The position numbers and the translations under genes were made by a program. A stretch of 64,000 nucleotides of DNA from Cymodocea nodosa. Taxonomy: Eukaryota; Streptophyta; Magnoliopsida; Alismatales; Cymodoceaceae. The notes beneath the pieces are model-generated. The model did not search any database. It saw only the letters and a list, made by a program, of their open reading frames with translations, and was not told the origin of the DNA. Below, piece after piece: positions 45,901 to 55,751 of the stretch; position 1 is the stretch's first letter; the number at the start of each line of letters is the position of its first letter. Location of the stretch: the NCBI GenBank assembly GCA_036874045.1, contig JAZBRI010000008.1:8509001-8573000 (forward strand). The letters are read 5' to 3'.

Positions 45901-46343
45901 GTATGTCATTATTAAACAGATTGAAGCATTTAAATGGTAAAGCACACATGGTAGCTAACATTCTAATTAAGAATGTCTATCAACGACAGGGCCATGACAT
46001 AGAATTAAGTCAATTTGTCAAATGGGCCACGTATGTAGTTGTAAATAAGATCCAAATAAATTGGTCTGTAGTTTTTATCTCCAAGCTAAAAATAGTGAAG
46101 AAGATATTATTTTATGGAGATTTGATTCCACTGCTGATGGTGGACTGTATTGATTTCACAAAATGGACATCAAAAAGGATCAGATCTAGAACCATTTCAG
46201 TGAAAGAATACAGGAATTTTGTAGCTGCAGAACTAGCTGTACCTTTTGAAGGAATTACAGGAGCAGTAGAGAGAATTAATCAATTAGAGCTTCAATTAGA
46301 AAAACTCCAAAAGGAAGTAGATGTACTTAGGCATAGAGATTAA
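42973..46343 (+). pseudogene. Gypsy-D (D1) extra ORF with plant transposon protein-like domain, split by A3
   Basis: Start ATG at 42973 (MRKMTPKFWEEIM). The first part (42973-43811) is Glu/Lys/Gln-rich and probably coiled or disordered, with TGA at 43792-43794. Solo LTR A3 (43812-45389) then intervenes. Removing A3 and one TSD copy restores the same phase, and the frame continues to TAA after LRHRD at 46343. The C-terminal domain (about 45530-46220) has SRPVNWDGMQEIKELFEFQ, CFYANL, ITPKLLHNIFGLKNEG, NKIQINWSVVF and LFYGDLIPLL. It is homologous to the Copia-A extra ORF (about 12000-12780). About 595 codons without A3. Function unknown; resemblance to plant transposon protein domains is from memory. 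Confidence 0.75.
43807..45394 (+). mobile_element. Solo Copia-A LTR A3 with target-site duplication
   Basis: LTR 43812-45389 (1578 bp), TGTTGAGTATTT...CGATCCTATA, flanked by GAAGC at 43807-43811 and 45390-45394. TATAAAA at 44823-44829. CACGTG boxes near 44169, 44199, 44238 and 44521. The apparent short frames within it are not genes. Confidence 0.95.
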
Positions 46344-47150
46344 ATTGTATTGTTTGTTTACTTATGTAAGTTGTATGAAATTGTATGATGTACTTGTAAT
46401 GTAATTGATTCATATTAATGAATATAATTTTTCAGATGCAATTTTCATATGTGTTTTGGATGTGAAATGAATGGAATTTATTGAATATTATGTCATTGTG
46501 GAACTTTATGAATGAATATGTAACAGATTTACAATTTGCTGAATGACAGGATAACTACTTAAAAATTTCTACATGTTATAAAGTAAAATGTAAATTTTGC
46601 ATAACATAAAATGACTGGCAAGTTAAATCTTTATATAATGTTCAGATTTAAATGTATTTTAATCAAAACGATGCATTAATGACATAGATTTAACTTTATT
46701 TCAGTTAGCAGAAAAAAAAAAAAAAGAAAAAAGAAAGGAACTTACGAGAGTAGAACTTAGAAGTTGCTAAGTGTTAACTCAACGAAGTAAGTCTGTTGAG
46801 TTAAATGTAACTCCACGAGGTCAGTAATATAATATAAGGTCACTCCGTTAAGTTATCTGTAACTCAACAAAGTTAGTCCGTGGAGTTAGCAACAGTAACC
46901 GACTGTGTTCTGTTGAGCTTTCTATAACTCAACAAGGTTAGTTCGTGGATTAAGCAGAATGGTTATTCTTTTAACTATGAACGAAGCTTCGTCGGTTTAG
47001 CGGTTACCAAAATTTGAAATTAGTAGTGGTACACGTACCCATATAAACAGGAACCACGATGCATGTTGCAAGACACGTTCTTGCAACGAGATTTATTAAC
47101 TTTATGGATGCACAGTATATATATAAAACAAAATGTTATTTATGAGTACC
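46344..47150 (+). other. D1 leader-like region with TTAACTCAACG hairpins
   Basis: AT-rich; a purine run at 46710-46740. Inverted repeat TTAACTCAAC (46774-46783) with GTTGAGTTAA (46795-46804), and further half-sites to 46960. From about 46537 it matches, in order, the region upstream of gag in D2 (minus strand 61814 to 59390, minus the A4 solo LTR). A deletion of about 0.9 kb at 47150, relative to D2, removes the gag N-terminus. Confidence 0.75.
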
Positions 47151-47790
47151 AGCATAGTGTAGTGAAGAAGCATGGACATATTTAGAAAACTTTGCAAAAA
47201 GAACTGCATAGTGGGAAAATTTGGCTGAAGCTATTGCAGATAAAAGAATATTGCCAAGAGGAATGCATGAAATAGATTCCAATACTATGCTTGAGGTGAA
47301 ATTAAATGAATTAACAAAGAAAATAGAAGAGTTATCATTAAATCAAAAGCTAGCGGAAAAGAATGCAAACATAAATGACTTAGATATTATTTATGCTAGA
47401 AACCAGAGAGATAACTTGGGAAATTATTATCATCCTAATTGGAGAAATCACCCGAATTTATCTTGGAGAAACAACAATTTCTAGGGAGGAGAAAATATAA
47501 ATGAGAAATACATAAGTTATGAAGTATTAATTGAACAAGGAGCTAGAATAGAGAAATTAGAAAAGATAATCCAACAAGTAAACAATCGTTTAGAATTTAT
47601 ATTTGGAAATGCTGCAATTCAAAATCAGAATAGAAATATATCACTTAGATAGAAGGAACCAATGGAAGTTAGACCTACTAGAGGATTGCCAATACAAGCT
47701 ATACCTAATCCTGTCAATAGAATGGTTAATGAAATTGATACCTCTTCTGGGAGGGCAGCTGAATGAAGCAACATATCTGAAGCAACTATC
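47151..47790 (+). pseudogene. Gypsy-D (D1) gag, C-terminal fragment
   Basis: Colinear with D2 gag 58500 to 57890 on the minus strand. It contains LAEAIADKRILPRGMHEIDS, a coiled coil ELTKKIEELSLNQKLAEKN and the Athila-type motif YYHPNWRNHPNLSWRNN (about 47425-47480). Stops at about 47190 and 47482-47484 and a shift near 47650 break it; the end is near NRMVNEIDTSSGRAAE (about 47760). The capsid core present in D2 (58709-59233) is deleted. Confidence 0.85.
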
Positions 47791-47956
47791 TATATGTATA
47801 TATGTTTTTTATTTTTAGTTATTAGTATTGTAGAGTTAATTTTTAACTCAACGAACTTAGTCCGTTGAGTTATGCCTTAACTCCACGAGGGTGTGTAGTA
47901 GTTATGTTAATTTTTGTCTCTGCTAAATTTTTGTTTGTGTCTTACAGAATCGACAA
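47791..47956 (+). promoter_or_regulatory. Spacer before F-box ORF with splice-acceptor-like sequence
   Basis: 166 bp with gttgagtta / taactccacgag half-sites, then a T-rich run and tgtgtcttacag (47936-47947) ten bases before the F-box ATG. D2 keeps tatgttatacag at the same distance class (minus strand, about 57670). A conserved pyrimidine-rich stretch plus CAG right before the start suggests a 3' splice site for a subgenomic RNA; this is inference. Confidence 0.5.
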
Positions 47957-49007
47957 ATGGAATTGATGCAATTACCGTTGGATGCACTAAGGGAAGTACT
48001 AAGTAACTTGTCAGCTATAGATCTATGCAGGCTGTGTTGTGTATTAAAGGAAATTAAAGACTGTATTGAAGAAAAATATTTTCAAGGATTACAAGCTGCA
48101 AAAATGACTAAGATTAGAGAAGGATTCATATGGAGGTCATTTAATCGTAGTTCAAATACCCATGAATATCTGACTATGGAAGAAACTACTGGAATTCCAC
48201 CCAATGCATTAGAAGGAATAAATCATATTATGGGGATAGATGAAGGATTAATCATATACAAGACGAGACCAAGGTATGCAAGTTTATTATTACTTGATAT
48301 TTTGATAAGAAATCCTATAATAAGAGAAGAATGGAATATAGGAAGACCTAATAGATTTGAAGCACCAACTGTAAATTGTGGGTCAGCTTGAATATTTTTT
48401 GATAAAAATTCTGCAATTCTTGAAAAATTATATTATTGGAGACCTACAGGAAATTGGGGTGAAGATTTACGCTTAAGTGTGTATAATTTTCTAAACAGAT
48501 CTTGGAATGAAAATATTATGATATATCTAGGACAAAAATCATTAATTAACCAAACACATGTCATACTTGATGGATATATCTATTTAATCAGAGAGATATC
48601 AATAGCATATAGATCTGATTTATACATAGTGAGCATAGACAGTTATGAAGATTATATAGAAATTTTACCTGTACCAAGTGAAATAGCTAAACCACCATCT
48701 GCAGAATTTAATGAAATTCAAATAGGAATGGTATAATGAAGAAGATGATCCTACTTTATGTCTGATAAAATGGTGGGATGAATTGATGAAATTTCAAATA
48801 TGGATTATGGAAGACATAAATGAATGGAAGTGGGAAGAGGAGTATATTGAAATAGATGTAGAAATAGAAATTGCTACATTACCTTGGAACCAAAAAGGAT
48901 CCCTTTCTGCATTACATATCATTAATGGTAATACACTCGTATTTAGAATTTATAATATATTACATGTTTACAAATTAAGAAGGAACAAGAACTGCATTAA
49001 AACATAA
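47957..49007 (+). pseudogene. F-box protein gene carried by Gypsy-D (D1)
   Basis: ATG at 47957 opens MELMQLPLDALREVLSN, an N-terminal F-box (LP-D-L-E-L-LS-DLCRLCCVLKEI, residues about 4-40), the domain that binds SKP1 in SCF ubiquitin ligases. It continues with a body resembling the F-box-associated / kelch-like part of plant F-box proteins (IMGIDEGLIIYKTRP, YYWRPTGNWGEDLRLSVYNF, LIKWWDELMKFQIWIMEDINEWKW). About 350 codons, no intron. Damage: TGA at 48389-48391 (TTA Leu in D2) and a one-base shift at about 48735, after which the frame continues to TAA at 49005-49007. The protein resembles cellular F-box proteins, not known retroelement products. D2 carries the same gene in the same position. 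Confidence 0.8.
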
Positions 49008-50858
49008 TTAATAGCAAGAAGAACTATGCCTAAAAAGTTTGCTTGGACTGATACATTTATTCCATTTGTTTCTACTTCTCAATCATGTTCTTAAGTTGTG
49101 CTTTTGTGTGTTTAATGTTGTGTGTATTCTGCATTTATTGTTAAAAAAAAAAAAAAAAGAGAAAAATTTTATAGTTTTCATTTTTTTATAAAAGAAAAAA
49201 AAAACAAACAAAATATCAATCCAGTTTGTTGGTATCTGTTCTGGGAAACCAGTTGGCTTGCTTGTGAGCCACCAAAGGCATAAGAGCTTGGGTTCCACAT
49301 AAGACACTGATTTATTAATATCTGTTAAATGTTATTTTATTTTATATTTTACTTTTATTTGTGAATGACAAGTTTTTCAGAATCAAAAATCGGAATATGT
49401 AGAAGGAGATACAAATGAAACAAGGTATGTAACTAATTACTCATCTTGAATTTTAAATAAAGTAAAACTATATTCATGCCTGCTACAATTACTGTATTTA
49501 TTGTCAAATCTTTTACATTGAGGACAATGCTAAATGTCGGTATGGGGGGGGAGGTAATTAAAGTAACAGCCATGTAAGTTTGTTATTTAAAGGAATTAAA
49601 ATGGTACTGCAAAGTTTTGAGGAAATTGAAAATTTTTATGAACTTGCTATAACTATCCGATAATTGAGACTGTAAAATTTTCTATAAACTACTTGAATGT
49701 TATATTTAGAAGGCTATATAAGATGCTACTGAATTTACTATTTATGCAAATCTAGATATAGTATCTTATGTTTTTCTGAATTTCATGAGTTTAACAGTTT
49801 CACAATTTTAAAATGAAATTAGAATACTTAATAAAAAAATTAGTAAATTATTTGAAGTCCTAAAAGAGCTGAGATGTGAATTCTAGATTAAATGAAACAC
49901 ATATGATTAAAGATACATTTAATTTGACTGATTGAACTTGTAGAATGATTTATGTGTAAATCTTATTAAACTACAGAAAAAGTATGAGCTTATTGTTATG
50001 GATTCATATTTTCAGTAACTGATAGAAGCAGGACTATATGAGATTGGCATTTTACTGCATTTGTATTAATGAAATACATACATATATAGTATGTGATTAA
50101 TGTTTTGTTTTGTGTTTGTAGTATAAAAATAAAAAAAAAGGAAAATTTTGAGAGTTTATTGACTTGTTTGATTACGAGCCTTTTGTACTTAAGCAGATAG
50201 GTATGTAAGGATTGTTGACCTGAAAAGGACTCTTAAAATCTAGCAACCTAAGATCTTGATCAGATCTGGGATTGTTGACTGAAAGCTCATTACATGGGTA
50301 CATTAGAAAGCTCTTGTATGATTCAAGCTTGTCAAATTAACTTTTAAAGTACGAAGAAAAAAAAAAGAAAAAGAAAAAAAAAACATATACTGTTCTGAAA
50401 AGATACAAGTGTTTTGTGAAATACATATATCTTATGAATCGAGTATATTTTCTATTATCTAGAATTGCTGAAATACGAATCTAGAATTGACTTTTGAAGT
50501 TGTTTAATGGAGATACAATTCTTTATTCTACTTGTCTTAATCAAATTGAATTGGATTGTACTTTGATTTGTATGTTGTTGAAATTTCTTCTAGAAATTTT
50601 ATTGGAAAATTCAGGATGACAGATGATGAAAAGAAGAACAAACGATAATATAATTAACACCTATATGATGATGATATACTTGGTATGTAATTTACATATA
50701 TTCTAAGCATATTTGTAGGTTGATTACTGAAACATACAGAATATATTTTTACGCTAAACAGAAGAAAAACAAAAGGGGAAGAATTAATTCTAGCACTTTT
50801 AAAGACTAATTAATTAGATCTTAGTTTGCTAAGGGACTAGCAAAATTTAGGTATGGGG
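49008..50858 (+). other. D1 3' non-coding region, shared with Copia-A
   Basis: 49138-49205 A-rich and T-rich runs. 49500-49560 holds ttgaggacaatgc followed by a purine/G tract (atgggggggg at 49542-49551), the kind of sequence found after integrase in Athila/Tat elements and possibly a second polypurine tract. 49600-50858 is homologous to the A1 post-pol block (7330-8118 and 9938-10330). No ORF. Confidence 0.7.
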
Positions 50859-50872
50859 GAAGTGTTTAGAAT
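50859..50872 (+). other. Polypurine tract of D1
   Basis: ggtatgggggaag-type tract directly before the 3' LTR start at 50873. Confidence 0.8.
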
Positions 50873-53029
50873 GAAAAAGTGCATATTATTAACGGTTAAA
50901 TGATGGTTAATTGCATAATATTTAGCTTATCATATAAGAATTAAGCCATTATGTTATAATTGCACTATTATATGCTTTAATTGAAGAATCTGCTTAAATT
51001 GGGGGAATTAATGTTAATTTAGTACATTTATGAACTGTCGGTAAGTTGCAGGCTGTGAAATTCTTAAGTATCCGAATTTTCTGATATTTTAGACAGTTAT
51101 GTTTAACATACCAAACAAATTCGAACAGTTATGTTTAACAGACCGAATATGTATCAGATAGTTATGTTTAAATTGCCGAACAGTTATGTTTTGAGAGAAT
51201 ATTTTATTATTTCCTGAAGTACACGTGTCGAAACCATAATGAATGACTTAAGTGAACTTTCGGTGAGTTATCTATAACTATTCAAAATTGCAATTGGGCA
51301 TCGGATAGTTATCCCTGCAACTCTCTGAAATCTCTTTTTATTTATAAAATAGCTGAGGACACATGTCATGTTCTAGGAAATTGACTTAAGTGGATTTTCG
51401 GTGAGTTAGCTGTAACTATCCGAAATGCATCTAAGCATTGGATAGTTAGACTTGTAACTCTCTGAAATGTTATTTTTTGATTAAACTACTGCTGACACGT
51501 GTTGAGATCTGGTAGATTTACTTAAGTTATATATCGGTGAGTTATTTGTAAGTATCCGAAATGCATCTAAGCATCGGATAGTTAAGTTTATAAGTATCTG
51601 AAATGCACCTGAGCATCGGATAGTTAAATTTATGTACGTGTTTTATAGTTAAATCAACGAAGAAAGTCCGTTGGGTTATTTGTAACTCCATGGACTATAT
51701 ATTTTCTAATATGCTACTGTTGCGGTTGCAGGAACAGACAGTTGGAGGAGAAAAACCACGTTTGCACGTATCGCGCAAGGAAAGAAATCATCACCGTTAA
51801 TACGAATGAAGGAAATCCAACCGACCATTCAAGCAGAAGTAGTTACTACTAAAGAAATATAAAAGAAAAGAAGAAAAAAAGAGAAGGGTGTGATCGATGG
51901 GCGGATAGTGTGTGTAGAGGAGGATCGGCGACGCAATTCTCTGAAGTACCACACCAACCATCATCATCACCATCACCACACCATAATCACCAACCATCGG
52001 AGGTCTGTGAGGATACTTGCCTGATGTCGGGTCGATTTCGAACCAAACACAGTGCTTGACAACCACTGTGAGAAGTCACGTCGCGGGAAGGGAAGCCATT
52101 TTCACCAAGCGTCGACTCATATTTCAAGAGATCGTAAAGCTTTTAACCTTGGCTTCAGGTTGATGCCTGTATGCTGAAGAGGAGATCATCTTGCAATTCT
52201 AGACTCGCGATTCTATAGGGAGAGGAGACAGGATTGTAAGTGATTTAATTTTCAGTGGTGTAATCGCGTTGCAAGTAGTGTCAGAAGTATTTACTATCAA
52301 GTGAGATTACTTTACATTTCACCTATCACCCATTTCCATGTTCATATTAAAACAAAAATACCAAAAACAATTTATCTATGTTTGTATGTTGTATTTGAGT
52401 GTTGTATTGTTTGTGTCGTATCATGATTAATGTTATCTTTGTTAGTGTTGTGATTGTTTTATGTTTATTTTAGATTTATAGTTTACTGAAATTGGTTCGT
52501 TCAAAAGACTTAAAGATTTTAATGGTTACTATTTGAATTATCTGAATGTTAGTATTGCTTAATGATAAATCCAATGTTAACTAGCATTAAAGAGCTTAAT
52601 TGATATTATTTACAATCTGTGGAATCGCCCAATGGTTAGCCGAATTCCTCTTTAAATAGCAATATTAAAAAGAAAAGGCAGGCTCGTGGAGTTAACTTAA
52701 GTCCATGAGGTTATTCCGTTGAGTTATCCATAACTCAACGAACATAATTCAACGGAGAGCTTATTGAATATATAAATTTGATTTTTAACAAACGAACAGT
52801 TCTCAAGTTCGTCAGCAATTCCCTATGGGATCGACCTGTACTTGCACACTAATACAATAGACACTGTGCACTTGCAGTTAAAGTACAAATTGGAATTAAT
52901 ATCTAAATTATATTAAATGTTGTTTGTTTACTTCTAAAAGAGAGAATAGGCATAAAGATAAATTAACTAAGTAAAAACAAAAGTAACAAATCCAAGTTTT
53001 TTTAGTGTAGTGCTGGGAAAACCCAAACA
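50873..53029 (+). repeat. 3' LTR of Gypsy-D (D1)
   Basis: TGTTTAGAATG...AACCCAAACA, 2157 bp, the only complete Gypsy-D LTR here. The first 800 bp carries CGGATAGTTA / TAACTATCCG half-sites alternating with ACACGTG or ACATGT motifs. 51985-52130 matches the inverted fragment of D2 (61815-61956). The end contains tccctatgggatcgacct, a motif I have seen near the end of Athila/Tat LTRs. Confidence 0.92.
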
Positions 53030-53034
53030 TTCCC

Positions 53035-53288
53035 CAACACGGGTACATCCACGGGTGATCAATCTATCGTGATTCCTTACTGTATGGTTGCTGGTACAAA
53101 GAAGGGGGAGAACAAAATCAAGGGATGGCTTGGCATGACATCCCTTAGACGTGGATGACCCCTTACATATATAAAGGCAACAATTGGTGATACCCAAAAG
53201 ACAAGTTTGCCCTTGTACAAATTATCAAAGAAATACAACCATATACAAAGACACATACATATACTTGATGGAAGACACACGCATCACA
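53035..53288 (-). repeat. 5' LTR of Copia-C, outer part
   Basis: 254 bp matching 35825-36078 with few differences. It contains ccttacatatataaagg, the counterpart of the TATA palindrome. It completes the 373-bp LTR started at 39720. Confidence 0.95.
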
Positions 53289-53293
53289 CAGAC

Positions 53294-54295
53294 AATACTC
53301 TATTTATCAAGTTAGAAAATTCTCATATGTTGATCATTCAGATCTATGTTAATGATATTATTTTTGGTGCTACACATGAGAAACTTTGTCATGACTTTTA
53401 GACTTTAATGAAGAATGAATTTGAAATGATTCTTATGGGAGAATTAAAATTCTTTCTAGGATTACAAATTCATCAACTACAGCAAGGCATCTTTCTGAAT
53501 CAAGAAAAATTCTACAAAGAGATTCTCTTCAAGTTTGGTATGGACGAATCCAAAGTAGCAAATACACCTATGAACTCAAATGAAAAGCTTGATAAAGATA
53601 TCTCTAGCACTTCTGTAGATCAAAAGAAATACAAAGGTATGATTGGATCACTTCTATTTTTAATAGCTAGTAGACTAGACATAATGTTTAGTGTATGTGC
53701 TTGTGCAAGATATCAAACCTCTCCAAAAGCATTACATTTAAAAGCAGTCAAACGTATCTTTAAATACTTACAAGGTACCAAAGACTTTGGCTTATTTTAT
53801 TCATCACAGAATCATCTAATATTAGCAGGTTACAGTGATGCAGACTATGTAGGATGCAAATCAGATCGAAAAAGCACTAGTGGTAGATGTCAACTACTTG
53901 GTCACTCTCTTGTTTCATGGTTCAGTAAGAAACAAAATTCTATAACATTATCTACAACTGAAGCTGAATACATCGCAACAAGCTTATGCTGTGCACAGAT
54001 CTTATAGATGCAACAAACTTTGGCAGATTATAAGCTTAAATTTCAAAATACAATTATTTACTGTGACAGTAGTAGTGCCATCAATCTCTCCAAAAATACA
54101 ATCCTACACTCTAGAGTAAAACATATCAAGATTAGGCACCACTTTCTAAGAGACCATGTTGAAAAAGGTCATATTTCTTTAGAATTTGTCTCTACTAAAG
54201 AACAACTAGTAGATATTTTCACCAAACCCTTATCTGAATTTGCATTCAATCATATTAGACGAAACTTAGGGATTTGTTCTTTGTATAATTTATAA
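53294..54295 (+). pseudogene. Copia-B (B2) pol, RT C-terminus and RNase H
   Basis: Resumes B2 RT exactly where Copia-C interrupted it. The catalytic motif reads YVND (53345-53356): the first Asp of YVDD is Asn by a G to A change. It continues GELKFFLGLQIHQL, TPMNSNEKLDKD, GSLLFL, then RNase H YSDADYVGCKSDRKSTSG, STTEAEYIA, CDSSSAINLSKN and DIFTKPL to TAA at 54293-54295. TAG stops at 53399-53401 and 54005-54007 (Trp TGG in B3 at 24440). The Gln codon CAG (53996) that is TAG in A1 and B3 is intact. Confidence 0.92.
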
Positions 54296-54645
54296 TTCAA
54301 TACCTCTCTACTCTCCAAGCTCACAATTAGGAGCTTGTTCTACTAACATCCCTATTTTGCAGCAACTTAGCCACTTTTTCAAGTTAACCAGTTATAATTG
54401 CTCCACAAAGTTAGTATCTTCTTCTCACTCCTTTTGACAAATGGCAAAAAGGGGGAGAAAAACCATATCTTGTTAGCAGGCTACAGCAAAGTAGGGGGAG
54501 TAATCTTAAAAAAATAAGGGGAGCTTTTCAATTTCAAATTCTATATCCTATTCCTTTCTTTGTGCAATTATCTGTATAGATATATAGGGAGAGAAATACA
54601 TGTAATATATTATAAGGTTTTTGCCATTATCAAAAAGGGGGAGAT
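54296..54645 (+). other. B2 3' UTR with polypurine tracts
   Basis: Non-coding, colinear with B3 24731-25014 plus about 65 bp. Purine tracts aaaaagggggagaa (about 54448) and the polypurine tract aaaaagggggagat (54632-54645) before the LTR. Confidence 0.85.
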
Positions 54646-55560
54646 TGAAAGGACCTCTAGATTTTGATAATGCAAAAATCAATGTGAGGAATCAAATTGT
54701 ATTTCTCAAGTATAACAGTTTAGCAAAAGAGCAGAAGATGATACAGGCAATTCAAAGTTTGCTGCAAATAATAAAAAGGATTTTAAAAAGTTACTAGGCT
54801 TAACTATCCGAAAGAGATAGAATTTTAGTAAGTTACCAAGCCTAAGTATCCGATGAATTAAGCTTTAAGTAGTAGAATCACCATCAGATAGTTAGAAAAG
54901 TAACTATCCAAAATTACAAAACCTTTAGAGGTTTTTTAAAGATAGTTGGCTGAATGATCAGAGAGTTAAGGTGCTAACTATCCGAAAGCTCAAAGAAAAT
55001 CGAAAAGTTAGGAAGGCTAACTATCCGAAATTTAATTCATTGAATTTCCCACGTGCAGAAATACAGACAGAAGCTTAAAGGGATTTTTCGGAGAGTTAGA
55101 AAGTTAACTATTCGAAAAACAAGAAGTTTTAGTAGGTTATAGATTTAACTATCCGACACTTAAGTTATCCTATTATGCACGTGCCGAAATATGAAGGCAG
55201 TTAGAAGCTTAGAAGAAGAAAATTAGAGAGTTATTGTAGCTAACTATCCGATAGTCAAGAACATTTCAGTGAGTTACAGTTATAAGTATCCGATCTTATG
55301 ACACCTCATGTGTACAACTTGAAATCCTACATGGCAAAAGGACTTAAGTGGCTCTTCAATAAGTTACGAGCATTCTTCAGAGTGTTACATAGATAACCCT
55401 TCGAAAAGTCAAAGAAAATCAGAACGGTATCTTGAAACACCTTCCTAAACGGTAACTTACCATATTTGGTTCTGCAAATTCAGTAAGTACAGCATAATAC
55501 ATCCATTGGAAGTAAATATTATCGTTACACATAATGTTATATATACAAGCAACAAACAAT
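54646..55560 (+). repeat. 3' LTR of B2, truncated
   Basis: TGAAAGGACCTCTAG at the start; the last 600 bp or so expected from B3 are missing. The LTR is cut after the TATA-like region (tatatatacaagc, about 55540) and fused to Copia-F sequence near 55560. The retained part carries the inverted-repeat array and CACGTG / GCACGTGC sites. So B2 has no intact right end. Confidence 0.88.
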
Positions 55561-55664
55561 ACTTTCATCCTATATTTCCAGTAACCATAATTGCTACCTT
55601 CGAACATAGGAGGACGATTAGTGGTCTATCCTTCAGTCATAACTACGATTTCAGTATTATCCAT
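55561..55664 (-). pseudogene. Copia-F (F1) gag start
   Basis: Minus strand ATG at 55664-55662, MDNTEIVVMTEG, then TAG, then NRPPMFEGSNYGYWKYRMK. The last part is the standard Copia gag N-terminal motif, also seen in A2 and B3. Only about 34 codons remain before the junction with B2's LTR. Confidence 0.85.
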
Positions 55665-55737
55665 TTTAACCAAATGATCCTAAGTAAATGACAAGAAAAA
55701 TCAATTCCTAAATAGAGAAATGAAAGCTCTTAACTAT

Positions 55738-55749
55738 GCTCTGATATCA
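55738..55749 (-). other. Primer-binding site of Copia-F (F1)
   Basis: Minus strand TGATATCAGAGC, one change from the initiator Met tRNA consensus, two bases inside the LTR end at 55752. Confidence 0.88.
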
Positions 55750-55751
55750 GT

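Larger units (their letters stand above)
39839..53029 (+). mobile_element. Gypsy-D copy D1, Athila/Tat-like, with F-box gene
   Basis: Gypsy element between target-site copies TTCCC (39834-39838 and 53030-53034). Order seen: truncated 5' LTR (39839-40367), RT end/RNase H/integrase (40368-42437), extra ORF (42973-46343, split by solo LTR A3), leader-like hairpin region, gag fragment (47151-47790), F-box gene (47957-49007), non-coding block shared with Copia-A, polypurine tract and 3' LTR (50873-53029). A deletion from inside the 5' LTR into RT removed the usual 5' half. Gag after pol is unusual (see findings). Confidence 0.9.
35706..53288 (-). mobile_element. Copia-C, Tork-like element, deleted in RT and split by D1
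   Basis: Short-LTR Copia element on the minus strand inserted in the B2 RT. 3' LTR 35706-36078, internal 36079-39719, 5' LTR 39720-39838 plus 53035-53288. The two LTRs are the same length: 373 bp, and 119+254 = 373 once D1 is removed. Target-site duplication CAGAT (35701-35705) and CAGAC (53289-53293), one mutation apart. RT C-terminal half and RNase H are deleted. Without D1 the element is about 4.4 kb. Confidence 0.95.

Noticed and set aside
47957-49007. F-box ORF as an ordinary host gene next to transposons
   Set aside because: The same gene with the same flanks (gag upstream, same spacer and acceptor-like motif) is found in a second Gypsy-D copy at 56972-57658, so it travels with the element.
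49083-49307. Minus-strand frame of 74 codons
   Set aside because: It is created by A and T runs (Phe/Lys-rich translation) in the D1 3' non-coding region and lacks any domain.
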